Origin: Nostocales cyanobacterium HT-58-2 | GTDB lineage: Bacteria; Cyanobacteriota; Cyanobacteriia; Cyanobacteriales; Nostocaceae | Length of the DNA: 64,000 nt | Direction of reading: 5' to 3' | Assembly (NCBI GenBank): GCA_002163975.1 | Contig: CP019636.1 | Coordinates: 5,025,501 to 5,089,500 of the forward strand | Shown: positions 17,794 through 26,661 of the stretch, piece by piece | Position numbering within the stretch: position 1 is the stretch's first letter | Layout of the letters: every line of letters begins with the position of its first letter | The notes under the pieces: generated by a model | What the model was told of the DNA's origin: nothing | Databases searched by the model: none | Seen by the model: only the letters and a program-made list of their open reading frames with translations | Program-made: the position numbers and the translations under genes

Positions 17794-18345
17794 ACGAGTG
17801 AATTGTTAGTCTAGAATCTACAGCTAATTATCTTGTGACTGACAACTCATACCTCCTATTGAAGATTCCTCCTCGCATTATCCTCCCATAACCTTTGGTT
17901 ACGGGAGGTTATCTATATTTCTGGCAAACAAGGCTAGAGAAGAGAGTTTCAAGACATTTTGGTGAACGCTTTTGGTGTATAAATTCTGTAGGTAAAAGAA
18001 GCACTTTTTCTCTAGCTTTGTATAGTAGACCTCTTGCACAAATGCAAAACCTGCCCTCATCCCCCAACCCCTTGCCTCGGCTTATCCGAACCGTACTGCC
18101 CCAACCCCTTCTCTAAGGGTTTGAAGGTACGTCATATTTTCAACAAGTTTTCTTTAATGAGAATAGGCAACAATAGAAATCGTAAGCGATCGCTCTGCTA
18201 AAAAGATAACGGGAAAAATCAAATTTCAAAGTCTCTCTCCCAAACTTGGGAGAGGAATTTAGGGTGTAGAGGTTTGCTCTTCAAAGAAGAGTGGGCAAAG
18301 ATTGATGCAACAAATCTAGTGAATAACACAAAATGGTAGAACGAG
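17794..18345. other. Repeat-rich intergenic region
   Basis: No gene found. It contains CTCATCCCCCAACCCCTTGCC-type pyrimidine-rich dispersed repeat sequence near 18055-18120 and a CTCTCCCAAACTTGGGAGAG palindrome near 18236-18255, both common as intergenic repeats in filamentous cyanobacteria. Confidence 0.6.
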
Positions 18346-18704
18346 AATTTTTTATCAGAAATTTGGGTCTAAAACCTCGCCCTTTTAGGGCGACTTTTAT
18401 GAGACAATGTAGATAGGTTGCTGACCGTGAGAACGATAAGGAAACAGGTTTAACGTCCTACTCCGTGATCTCAAAATTCCTAACAGTCAATGGCGCACAA
18501 ATAAGTCCAAACTCCAAGGACGCGAAAAAAATCAAATAGGGTAGGGCATACCCGAATTTACGCTTGGGGAGTAGTGCATAAGTGGGGCATATTGAGAGGT
18601 ATGTTTCGGACTAGATATGAGCGTGTAAGACCAAAACTGAGTTGACTTAGTGGAGGCAGTGTTCAGCCCAAGAATCACCGCACTTATAGAGCGGTGAGTG
18701 TCAA
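18346..18704 (+). mobile_element. Non-autonomous IS200/IS605-like element (359 bp), copy 1
   Basis: A 359-bp unit that is about 98 percent identical to the reverse complement of 56956-57314. It has a subterminal hairpin near each end (TCGCCCT-ttt-AGGGCGA at 18377-18393; TCACCGC with GCGGTGA at 18675-18697), no terminal inverted repeats and a tetranucleotide TCAA at its right border, as expected for IS200/IS605 derivatives moved by a Y1 transposase. No transposase frame remains. The last ~50 bp can be read as VEAVFSPRITAL, perhaps the end of a tnpB gene, and may preserve the right-end guide-RNA region. Confidence 0.7.
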
Positions 18705-19171
18705 ATTACTGGTTACTAAATATTATTGAAGAAGGCAGAGGGTAGGAGGCAGCTATGCTGAAGGTTCAATTACAGGGGGATTCTAACCTCCAGTAATTGT
18801 AGACCACTAAATCTTCGATTTAGTGGGGGTCTTAAACCCATTTTGGGCGTCGCATTTGGGACAAAAAAATGAGCCAGGCTTAATAACCCCACCGACTAAC
18901 GACCACGATGAACAAATCAACAAACAAAGCCTGGCTCATTTTCCCAGAAGGAACCCCGTAACGGCAAAAAGGCTTACTTTAAAACTTTTCTTTCCTTCTG
19001 CCCTCTGCCATCTGCCTTCTGCCTTGCCCGAAGGGCTGATAAAGACAAAATTCCATATATTTTTAAAACCACTGAGTAGAGATATAAAAGTTAAGCTTTT
19101 CTTTCAGAAAATGCACATATTTTACCTTCGCATTTTCTTATCTTAATTCTTCAAATGACTGCAAGAAAACT
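18705..19171. other. Intergenic region with hairpins and dispersed repeats
   Basis: No gene supported. It holds a hairpin CCACTAAATC/GATTTAGTGG (18804-18826), a 16-bp inverted repeat (18857-18946) listed separately, and repeats of the CTGCCCTCTGCC type near 19000-19030. A small open frame across 18823-19146 runs through these repeats and is not a credible gene. Confidence 0.55.
18857..18946. repeat. Inverted repeat with 16-bp perfect arms
   Basis: AAAATGAGCCAGGCTT (18866-18881) is the exact reverse complement of AAGCCTGGCTCATTTT (18927-18942), around a 45-bp centre. Outside the arms TGGGA and TCCCA extend the pairing after a 3-nt bulge. Could be a very small mobile element or a structured RNA. 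Confidence 0.65.
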
Positions 19172-19418
19172 CTCGCGTCGCTTGAATTCAAAATCACCGA
19201 AGTTCAGATGTCTGACGACAAGCCGCTCCCCGTCTACGGCGAAAGCTCAATGGGAAAGCAATCGCCTGTGGATGAGCCACAGGCGACTGGCGTTGGGTTG
19301 AGGGGAAACCCTCCGAAGTTTGCCCGGAGGGAAACCCTCCTCGCAACTTCTCTCCGCAAGCGACTGACTCAACTTTTCACAAAGTTCAAAAAATCATTTT
19401 GAATTCAGCGAACGCGAG
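19172..19418. repeat. Small element bounded by 25-bp inverted repeats
   Basis: CTCGCGTCGCTTGAATTCA (start of arm 19172-19196) is mirrored at 19394-19418 (TCATTTTGAATTCAGCGAAC and CGCGAG) with one inserted base. The inside holds GGAGGGAAACCCTCC-type palindromes. No transposase. It looks like a miniature inverted-repeat element. Confidence 0.55.
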
Positions 19419-19651
19419 TGTGTCTGTGCAGGAGAAGATAGTGGTAACTTTTGTTCAGTATGCTTTTCTTGCAGTCTGGCAAACATTCAGTATGATTACA
19501 CATCCTCTATCTTGAGACACAAAATAAAGACTACTCATTATCAAGTAAATGTTTTAACTAGATGAAGTTTCTCTTCAAATAAATTGATACGCTTGACATA
19601 GACACTAACAGTAGTAAAATCTACTCAAATCAACAGGCATCAGGGTGATGG

Positions 19652-19874
19652 AAAATTCAGTGGGGTGGAATCGAACAAGTTCCATACACTGATTTTCAAT
19701 ATCTACCGGATCACGTTGTTCCGGGTTAGTATTATGACTTAGCGATGCCATTGATTGGTACTCGATGTTGAGTTTTTGAGATTTTATGGACCAAAGTCCA
19801 CAAGACGGCAGTACTAACCTCCTCTGAGCCTGGTGAGCTTGTCTCCCGGCGCGGGGGAGACTATAGGAGGTTTG
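19652..19874 (+). promoter_or_regulatory. Structured 5' leader of mgtE with anti-Shine-Dalgarno switch
   Basis: The 220 nt before mgtE contain: hairpin 1, arms 19652-19662 and 19687-19696 with inner TGGAA/TTCCA; hairpin 2, CCGGA (19706-19710) with TCCGG (19720-19724); a long-range helix GGTTAGTA (19724-19731) with TACTAACC (19812-19819); an inner TGGAC-caaa-GTCCA; and hairpin GTCTCCC (19841-19847) with GGGAGAC (19855-19861). AACCTCCT (19816-19823) is exactly complementary to AGGAGGTT (19865-19872), which is the mgtE ribosome-binding site, and it overlaps the 3' side of the long-range helix. The two pairings exclude each other, the layout of a translation switch; Mg2+ is the natural ligand to suspect. 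I could not match it to the M-box sequence I remember. Confidence 0.65.
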
Positions 19875-21221
19875 ATGATGCTCACGCAAGATGTTCGCAA
19901 TTCAGTTATTGATATTGCCGACTTAAACCAACTCAAGTTGGATTTGAATGGTACACAACCCGTTGATGTGGGAGAGTACATTACACAATTGCCCAAGCAA
20001 CAGCGGGCGATTGCATTCCGTTTACTCAACAAACACCAAGCCATTGATGTCTTTGAATATCTACCTCCAGAAGTCCAAGAAGAAATCATAAATTCCCTAC
20101 ATGATGTTCAGGTAGCGCATATTGTCGAGGCGATGAGTCCGGATGAACGCGCTGAATTATTTGATGAGTTGCCTGCTGGGGTTGTCAAACGCCTCTTACA
20201 AGAACTGAGTTCAGAACAACGACAAGCAACAGCAACGATTCTCGGCTATTCCGAAGGCACCGCAGGACGCGTGATGACAACGGAATATGTGCGGTTGCGC
20301 GAGGGATTGACTGTCGGCGAGGCTTTGAGCAAGATTCGCCGCCAAGACGAAGATAAAGAGACGATTTACTACGCCTACGTGACAGACGATAACCGTAAGC
20401 TCGTGAGTGTTGTCTCGCTGCGACAACTCCTGTTTACCTTTCCTGATGTTTTAATCAGGGATATCGCCAGCGAGCGTGTCATTAAAGTCAGAACAGAAAT
20501 GCCCCAGGAAGAAGTTGCCCGAATCATGAAGCGATATGACTTAATCGCTGTGCCTGTGGTTGATCGGGAAGATAGACTGGTGGGTATTGTCACGATTGAT
20601 GATGTGGTTGATATCTTGGAAGAAGAAGCCACAGAAGATATTCAAAAACTGGCAGGTGTCAGTGGTGATGAAGCAGCTTTGTCTCCTCCTCAAATCACTA
20701 TTCGTAAACGCTTGCCTTGGTTGTTAGGAAATATTGCGTTGTATATTGGTGCAGCAAGTGCGATCGCCCCTTTTCAGAGTGTCATTTCCCTCGTACCAGT
20801 TTTGGCAGTGATCATGCCAATTTTATCCAACACAAGCGGGAATGTTGCCATTCAAGCTTTATCAGTGACAGTGCGAGGTTTGGGTGTCGGTGAAGTCACA
20901 CCTCTAGATACCATGAAAATTCTTCGTAAGGAAATCTTAGCAGGGTTGGGAACTGCTTTAGCCTTGGGAACTGCTCTTGGAACACTATCCTTAATTTGGT
21001 CGCCTGCTGCAGAAAGATGGGTTTCTATCGTTGCAGCCACAGTGATGATTGTGAACGTATTTATAGCCGCCTCATTAGGAACAGTACTACCAATGACTTT
21101 GAAGCGGTTAAACCTCGATCCAGCTTTAATTAGTGGTCCTTTGTTGACTACGACTTTAGATGCAATCGGGTTTTTGACTTTCTTGTCGATGATTTCTGTG
21201 GCATTGCAGGTTTTTAAATAA
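19875..21221 (+). CDS. mgtE: Magnesium transporter MgtE
   Basis: The protein (about 448 aa) has the MgtE layout: N-terminal helical domain (about 20-120), two CBS motifs (about 125-245, with YAYVTDDNRKLVSVVSL and VVDREDRLVGIVTIDDVVD), and five membrane helices in the last 180 residues including SNTSGNVAIQ. It is a Mg2+-gated Mg2+ channel in the inner membrane. The start is set by AGGAGG at 19865-19870; ATG 19875 and ATG 19878 are both in frame, the second having the better 7-nt spacing. A longer frame from GTG 19833 would place coding sequence across the leader hairpin and is unlikely. The preceding leader suggests control of translation. Confidence 0.92.
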   Translation: MMLTQDVRNSVIDIADLNQLKLDLNGTQPVDVGEYITQLPKQQRAIAFRLLNKHQAIDVFEYLPPEVQEEIINSLHDVQVAHIVEAMSPDERAELFDELPAGVVKRLLQELSSEQRQATATILGYSEGTAGRVMTTEYVRLREGLTVGEALSKIRRQDEDKETIYYAYVTDDNRKLVSVVSLRQLLFTFPDVLIRDIASERVIKVRTEMPQEEVARIMKRYDLIAVPVVDREDRLVGIVTIDDVVDILEEEATEDIQKLAGVSGDEAALSPPQITIRKRLPWLLGNIALYIGAASAIAPFQSVISLVPVLAVIMPILSNTSGNVAIQALSVTVRGLGVGEVTPLDTMKILRKEILAGLGTALALGTALGTLSLIWSPAAERWVSIVAATVMIVNVFIAASLGTVLPMTLKRLNLDPALISGPLLTTTLDAIGFLTFLSMISVALQVFK

Positions 21222-21231
21222 CCTTGTATCC

Positions 21232-21287
21232 ATTTGGGAATTGTTAGTTTGCCAGACGTGTCATGGTGCATCTGTAAATTCCCAAAT
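21232..21287. terminator. Shared bidirectional terminator between mgtE and the SDR gene
   Basis: ATTTGGGAATT (21232-21242) pairs perfectly with AATTCCCAAAT (21277-21287) across a 34-nt loop. It lies between two convergent genes. Neither strand has a long T-tract, so efficiency is uncertain. Confidence 0.5.
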
Positions 21288-22153
21288 TATTCGTGAGTCA
21301 ACAAACCCATGGAGTTCAAAATTAAGCGATCGCGCACCCTATCGGGCAAGAGATTAAGCACGGCTCGAATTCTTGCATCTTGCCCAACAAGATAGCGGGT
21401 TTTTGGCTTCTTTGCTGTCAGTGCGTGGATAACAGCTTCAGCAACTCTGTCTGCAGAAATTCCATTTTGAGCCATAGTAGCTGCTCTGTTACCTACAGCG
21501 TTTATAGCATTACCATACAGCTTATGCGCCTGCTGAGGCAGATTCTGCCGTATCCTGTCCATTTCAGTAAGTGATTTCTTCCAAATTGGCGTAGCAATTG
21601 CACCCGGCTCAATAATTGAAATCGAGATTCCCCAAGGTCGTAGCTCCATACGCAGCACATCAGTCAATGCTTCCATCGCAAATTTTGAGGCATTGTAAGC
21701 TCCTAAAAAAGGTGCAGCGCTTCTGCCGCCAATCGACCCGATGTTGACAATTCGACCTTGAGCTTGCCGCAATAACATAATAAATGACTGTGTGACTGCA
21801 AGCTGACCAATGACATTCACTTCGATCTGCTTTCGGAACTCATCTGTGGGTAGGAATTCTAGTGAACCTGCAACGGCAATGCCTGCATTATTCACTAAAC
21901 CAAAAAGCCCAGCATCACCCACTGCATCTGCAACCGTCCGAGCAGCAGATGCAATTGAGTTGGCGTCTGTCACATCTAAAAAAATTGGGTTGAGCCGAAA
22001 AGATGACTTTTGTTTTAGTGTTTGAGCGTCCATCTCTCTACGCACGCCAGCAAACACTTGGAACCCCAGTTTGTCTAAATGTAAGGCGCACGCTTCACCA
22101 ATTCCTGTTGAAGCCCCTGTAACGACGACAGCACCTTTAGTCGTGGCAGCCAT
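21287..22153 (-). CDS. Short-chain dehydrogenase/reductase
   Basis: The 288-aa protein is a classical SDR: the NAD(P)-binding TGASTGIGEA motif at the N-terminus, NNAGIA, catalytic Ser in NIGSIGG, and YNASK with the catalytic Tyr and Lys. The Rossmann fold should reduce or oxidise a small hydroxyl/keto compound; substrate unknown. It is divergent from a PadR regulator 205 bp away, so that regulator may control it. Confidence 0.87.
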   Translation of the reverse strand: MAATTKGAVVVTGASTGIGEACALHLDKLGFQVFAGVRREMDAQTLKQKSSFRLNPIFLDVTDANSIASAARTVADAVGDAGLFGLVNNAGIAVAGSLEFLPTDEFRKQIEVNVIGQLAVTQSFIMLLRQAQGRIVNIGSIGGRSAAPFLGAYNASKFAMEALTDVLRMELRPWGISISIIEPGAIATPIWKKSLTEMDRIRQNLPQQAHKLYGNAINAVGNRAATMAQNGISADRVAEAVIHALTAKKPKTRYLVGQDARIRAVLNLLPDRVRDRLILNSMGLLTHE

Positions 22154-22328
22154 AATGTCCTCTCCTATGCCTAAACTACAAGAAAGTTACTATCACCAAC
22201 CATTTATCCATCTTCTGAATGAACAGTAAGGATTATCATAAGAATCCCAAGCAACAAATGTTGCTTCTCACCCTTTAACAGTTCGGAGGTTTTTACCAGA
22301 GAGGGTGGAAATTCATTCTATTTCCTTA

Positions 22329-22343
22329 ATATCTTTAAGATAT
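22329..22343. promoter_or_regulatory. Palindrome upstream of padR, possible operator
   Basis: ATATCTT-t-AAGATAT, a perfect 7+1+7 palindrome ending 15 nt before the padR ATG, in the region between the divergent SDR and padR genes. PadR proteins often bind dyads overlapping their own promoter. AT-rich context makes chance pairing possible. Confidence 0.35.
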
Positions 22344-22358
22344 ATATCTATTAAATAT

Positions 22359-22907
22359 ATGTCAAGAGAGAACAAAAGCAAGTACGCGATTTTGGGACTA
22401 CTCAGTTTTGATTCCATGTCTGGTTATGACATCAAAAAGAAGATTGAAGCCAGTACTAGTAACTTTTGGACTGAGAGCTACGGGCAGATTTACCCCATTC
22501 TCAAAAGATTAGTCACTGAAGGACTAGCGACTCAATCAGTTGAGGAGCAAGTAGGTAAGCCAGACCGCCACGTCTATACGCTGACAGACAAAGGGCGAGA
22601 GGAGTTACAACGCTGGTTGATAGAACCTGTTGAACCTCAAGTAGAGCGAATCGAGATTTTATTAAAGCTGTTCTTTGGACAACAAGTGACTGTCCTTGAC
22701 AACATTCGTCACATGCAACAATTCCGGGAACTGCAACAGCAACTGCTGCAAAAGTACCAGGCTCTTGAAGAACAGGTGAAGGAGAAGGGAGCTGATAATC
22801 CGAATTTTCCTTACTGGCTAATAACAGTGAGTTACAAACTTCACGTTACAAAGGCTTTGATCAGTTGGTGTGATGAGACGCTAGCTAAATTGAACCAGAT
22901 GACTTAG
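22359..22907 (+). CDS. PadR family transcriptional regulator
   Basis: Read from ATG 22359 the product has 182 residues: an N-terminal winged helix starting KYAILGLLSFDSMSGYDI, with GQIYPILKRLV and the wing DRHVYTLTDKGREEL, followed by a C-terminal helical dimerisation domain (about 100-182). This is the PadR-s2/Vir-like type. A longer frame begins at GTG 22305, preceded by GAGAGG, but its extra 18 residues are not typical of the family. The neighbouring SDR gene is divergent and is its likely target, along with itself; no inducer can be inferred. Confidence 0.87.
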   Translation: MSRENKSKYAILGLLSFDSMSGYDIKKKIEASTSNFWTESYGQIYPILKRLVTEGLATQSVEEQVGKPDRHVYTLTDKGREELQRWLIEPVEPQVERIEILLKLFFGQQVTVLDNIRHMQQFRELQQQLLQKYQALEEQVKEKGADNPNFPYWLITVSYKLHVTKALISWCDETLAKLNQMT

Positions 22908-23008
22908 ATTGAAAAGAATATAGAAGACAGTATTCAGTATTCAGTAATATTTAGAGTTAATGAGCATTAGTTCTTGACTCTAGACATTAAGTCAAAATTT
23001 GCAAGATG

Positions 23009-24625
23009 TTAAATATCTAAACCAACAACCGTTAACTCAGGTGGATACTCAACAGTGAACTGGTAATATATCTCCCGTTTTGCCTCTGGTGGGAGAGTCA
23101 AAACCCATTCCAGTATTCCCATCTCACCAAGTTGAATTTGCGGATTAGTACGGCTCAGGCGGACTTTAATTTGTTCGTTACGACTGACAGGTAATTGTTC
23201 AGTCAGTTTTAAATTAGCTTGTTGATTTTGTAAGTTAGTAATAACTATTCGATAACCATAAGTCATTTTGCGATTGTTACCAATCAGCTTTTTGTCTACC
23301 TGACGCTCAACTAAGTCACGCTCAATTTTCAAACCTTCGTCAATTCCCAGGTTAAGCGTGAATTCTTGTTCTGGTGCGATATTTTCTAACTGAGTTGTTC
23401 CTACAAATGTATTGTCTCGGAAAATATTTGCTTTTCCTGGTAACAAAGTCACTCCATTAGCAATATTTTTCACATTTGCTTGTAAATAAGCAAAGCTAAC
23501 CAAGCGTGGTACTGCTACATACTCAAAGCTACAAGGGAAATCGTCATTGAAAATTGTCATTTTATGAGGTGCGCCATCACTAGGAATGTACCTGCCACGA
23601 CCTAGCGTAAAGCTAACTGCATGACCTTCTGTTGAAACTTCTGAAATCACGGTTTCAGCAGCCACGAGATTTTCCTGTAGTAGTTCGGTTTCTACAGTTT
23701 CATTGACACTAGCAGCCATAGCCACAGACGCAGCTTGTAGGGGCGATACTCTGCGCATACGCACAAACTCTGGTGGACGTAGTACATCGATATACCAAGG
23801 TTCTAGATGAGGTGGCAAAGTTCCCAGTCCTGGTTTTGCGGTAGAAAGGGTAACAGACACGTCCATCCAATCTTCACCAGTATTTTGGGTGACTTCGGCA
23901 ACATAGGTGAGATTGATGCATTTGCTACTTGTACTAACTCGGCAGTCATACAGCGGAGTCCAACTGGCGTGATTGACTAGGTAGGAAACTTCTAACTCAA
24001 ACTCCCCAGCACCAATGGTCTCAATCGCTACACTCAAGGTAAAACTTTCTTTGGGTGATGGTGATTGTGCTTGTTGCAACTGCTGACGCAGGACTTGTAG
24101 CTGCTTGTCTAACTCTTGCTGTTGCACCTTGCATTCGGTTGTGGCGATCGCATACTCGCTGTACTGGCTTCCCAGAAAGTTCAAAAAATCTAAAGTGTCG
24201 CTCAGGCTAAGATTTTTTCGCGATAAACTCTGTGCGATGGGTTCTTCTGTCTTTTCACGCAAGCCTTCAATAAACTTCGACTGCAAAGCCAAAGCATCTA
24301 GTTGCGCTTGTAGGAGGTTCCATTCTGCTTCTAATTGCTGGATTTGCCTTGTCAAATAGGTCAGCCGTTCAGCAAAGGGTTCACTGGAGAAGACCCGCTC
24401 TGTGCTGACTCCTAGCAAGCGTACTGCGACCTCACCTGCACCACTCACCCTGATTGACTCGGTTTCTAGGGTATCTGGCAGTTGGGTGATTTTTAATTCG
24501 TGTTCCTGTCCGGTCAGGGCGATCGCACCTCGTCGGGTCACAAGAGCTTGGTCAGTATACACCGTAACAGCTATAATCTCGGTTTTTACTGTTTTTTGTA
24601 CAGCTGATGCTTCCGGATGAGTCAC
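23009..24625 (-). CDS. Mucoidy inhibitor MuiA family protein (DUF4139)
   Basis: The 538-aa protein has the N-terminal DUF4140-type segment (VTVYTDQALVTRRG, residues about 20-35), a coiled-coil region (about 85-195) and a C-terminal beta-rich DUF4139 region with WTPLYDCRV and, near the end, PPEAKREIYYQFTVEYP. Family members have been linked to mucoid colony form in some bacteria but the molecular role is unknown. It is followed on the same strand by nothing close and preceded 36 bp upstream by the histidine kinase gene, so the two may be cotranscribed. Confidence 0.85.
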   Translation of the reverse strand: MTHPEASAVQKTVKTEIIAVTVYTDQALVTRRGAIALTGQEHELKITQLPDTLETESIRVSGAGEVAVRLLGVSTERVFSSEPFAERLTYLTRQIQQLEAEWNLLQAQLDALALQSKFIEGLREKTEEPIAQSLSRKNLSLSDTLDFLNFLGSQYSEYAIATTECKVQQQELDKQLQVLRQQLQQAQSPSPKESFTLSVAIETIGAGEFELEVSYLVNHASWTPLYDCRVSTSSKCINLTYVAEVTQNTGEDWMDVSVTLSTAKPGLGTLPPHLEPWYIDVLRPPEFVRMRRVSPLQAASVAMAASVNETVETELLQENLVAAETVISEVSTEGHAVSFTLGRGRYIPSDGAPHKMTIFNDDFPCSFEYVAVPRLVSFAYLQANVKNIANGVTLLPGKANIFRDNTFVGTTQLENIAPEQEFTLNLGIDEGLKIERDLVERQVDKKLIGNNRKMTYGYRIVITNLQNQQANLKLTEQLPVSRNEQIKVRLSRTNPQIQLGEMGILEWVLTLPPEAKREIYYQFTVEYPPELTVVGLDI

Positions 24626-24660
24626 TACCAGTCTTCTCCCATTGTGAATGCTTTTGCTGG

Positions 24661-26244
24661 TTATTTAATAGTAAAGTAGAACGTTACTCCTTGACCCACA
24701 GCCGCGTCCACCCAAATACGTCCTCCATGCTTCTGGATAATGCGTTTTACTGATGCTAGCCCTACACCCGTGCCTGGAAACTCATTATCAGAGTGCAGTC
24801 TCTGAAAGGGGCGGAACAGTTTATCAGCACGTGTCATATCAAAGCCAGCACCATTATCCCGCACATAAAACACTGATGAACCGTCCGTTTCTGTTGTCAT
24901 ACCAACTTCGATACGTGCTTGCTGTACTTTGGAAGAATACTTCCAGGCGTTGGAGAGCAAGTTTTCCAGCATAACGCGCAGTAGAACGGGGTCTCCATCC
25001 ACCGTTAGTCCTTCTGCAACGTATGTTTCCACTTGACGATTTGCTTCGACAGCCTTGAGACTGGACAAAATCTCCTTGGCTATGCTGCTGAGGTCAACTG
25101 TTGCTCGCTTGATCTCTACCCGCGTCAGCTTGTGTAAAGACAGCATCTCGTCAATTTGCGTATTCATGCGTTTTGCGGAGGTAGAGACGCGGTTTAAGTA
25201 CTGCTTTCCTTGCTCGTCAAGTTGGTTGTTGTATTTCCTCTGCAAAAGCTCACTAAAGCCCAGAATACTTCTTAGGGGTGAGCGTAAGTCATGAGAAATA
25301 GTGCAGGAAAAGGCTTGTAATTCCTGGTTCAGGAATTCCAATTGAGATGTCCTTTCTCGAACGCGTTGTTCTAGTTCGCTGTAGACTTGGACGTTTTCCA
25401 CCGCGACCGATGTACTATCAGCCAGCGCCTGAATGAGGTGTACTTCCTCTGGGGTAGGAATATGCCGTTGGGCCCAGTAATTGCCAATAGCGCCAATGGG
25501 TGCTTCTTTCCTAATTGGTACCATAACCAAGCTTTTGATAAAAGTTGGTCGATAAGCTTCAATGGGAATGCGCTCATCACGGTACACATCCTCAATGATG
25601 ACTTGTTTCCGGTGTAGCATACACCACCCACCAATACAGGTGTTCATGGGAAAGGAACGACCTTTCCATAACGGCTGGATAGCGTTTTCCTCAGCGTAGT
25701 AGCACATATCCCCCTCACGCAGGACAAACGTTGCTCCGTCGGCACCAGTCAGTTCTCGTGCCGCACGACGTACTATAGCCGTAATCTCATTTAAACTGCG
25801 TGCTAGGGAGAGCTCCTGAACGACACGAAGTAGGAGTTCCATAGCGTTGTTGTAGCGCTCCAGTTGTTGAGACGCAAAAACTTGAAGGGCACGTCGAGCT
25901 ATCGGTGGGAGTCGCCACAATTGCTCTTTGGAAATACAGTCCACAGCACCAGCACGTAAATAAGCTGCAGCTTCCTCTTCTTTAACATTTCTACAAACAA
26001 AGATGAATGGAACTTTGGGATACTTGTGCTGAGCAATCTCAAAAACAGAGCACCCACAAAACTCTTCCACTTCGTTTTCCGAGAGGATTAAATCAAAACC
26101 CCCTTGTTCAATAGCAGCGAGGTACTCAGAACAAGTCTTCACTACCTGTGATTCTACCTTCCAGCCATCCTTAACCAGTACAAGCTGTACCCGTTGTGCA
26201 TCAAGGGTGTTATCTTCAAAATGGAGAATGCCTAGAGTGTTCAT
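24661..26244 (-). CDS. Receiver-GAF-histidine kinase
   Basis: The 527-aa protein has an N-terminal receiver-like domain (1-115), a GAF domain (about 130-285, with a CYY and PLWKG region), a coiled coil, then HisKA with phospho-acceptor His in ISHDLRSPLRS (about 315) and HATPase with NLLSNAWKYSS (N box), DNGAGF (G1) and GTGVGLASVKR (G2). It is a soluble sensor kinase. Oddity: the receiver has LILSENE where the phosphorylated Asp should be, so the first domain probably cannot accept phosphate and may act as a protein-binding module. Its partner regulator is not adjacent. Confidence 0.9.
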   Translation of the reverse strand: MNTLGILHFEDNTLDAQRVQLVLVKDGWKVESQVVKTCSEYLAAIEQGGFDLILSENEVEEFCGCSVFEIAQHKYPKVPFIFVCRNVKEEEAAAYLRAGAVDCISKEQLWRLPPIARRALQVFASQQLERYNNAMELLLRVVQELSLARSLNEITAIVRRAARELTGADGATFVLREGDMCYYAEENAIQPLWKGRSFPMNTCIGGWCMLHRKQVIIEDVYRDERIPIEAYRPTFIKSLVMVPIRKEAPIGAIGNYWAQRHIPTPEEVHLIQALADSTSVAVENVQVYSELEQRVRERTSQLEFLNQELQAFSCTISHDLRSPLRSILGFSELLQRKYNNQLDEQGKQYLNRVSTSAKRMNTQIDEMLSLHKLTRVEIKRATVDLSSIAKEILSSLKAVEANRQVETYVAEGLTVDGDPVLLRVMLENLLSNAWKYSSKVQQARIEVGMTTETDGSSVFYVRDNGAGFDMTRADKLFRPFQRLHSDNEFPGTGVGLASVKRIIQKHGGRIWVDAAVGQGVTFYFTIK

Positions 26245-26661
26245 AACTCCAATCCAAAGGCAGATATTTCACTGCTTTGAAAATATCTTCTTACAGTAGT
26301 TTTTTGTAGTATGGGCATTGCCTACTCATATTTCAAACGTCCATCACCTGCATGAGTAGTCAGGAGTCAGCCCCTCCGCTTAATTCATAAGGTACAACGT
26401 TCAAAATTCAAAAACAAGATTCTTAATTTTGAATTGATAATTTTGTAGATGCCCGGAGGGTAGCAGCAGCTTCTCGGAGGGTATTTTGAATGTTTGAGTA
26501 GCGAGGGTCGGGAGGGAAGAGTTAATGTTCATTAACTCTTATATTGCTAAATACTAAATTGTGTATTCTTCTTGGGAATACCCACACTACGATTTGCGGT
26601 CTTATCATTTGAAAAGCCCTGTCTTATTAATGATAGGCTTTCTAGTTTAAATTATAACTTT
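26245..26661. other. Intergenic region with dispersed repeats
   Basis: A 417-bp stretch with no gene. Around 26450-26515 it carries CGGAGGG-rich repeat sequence of the kind seen elsewhere in the window. A weak hairpin near 26613-26641 may end the rbcR-like transcript. Confidence 0.5.
26613..26641 (-). terminator. Possible terminator of the LysR gene
   Basis: AAAGCC (26613-26618) pairs with GGCTTT (26636-26641), 21 bp after the LysR stop codon; on the minus strand the stem ends in TTTT. The stem is short and the loop long, so confidence is limited. Confidence 0.4.

Noticed and set aside
18823..19146. 107-codon plus-strand frame
   Set aside because: It runs through the 16-bp inverted repeat and CTGCCCTCTGCC-type repeats; composition is repeat-like and no start signal is present.
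19208..19402. 64-codon plus-strand frame
   Set aside because: It lies inside the inverted-repeat-bounded element and encodes palindromic repeat sequence.
19650..19870. Assignment of the mgtE leader to the M-box riboswitch
   Set aside because: The conserved M-box segments I remember are not visible, so I report a candidate leader without naming a class.
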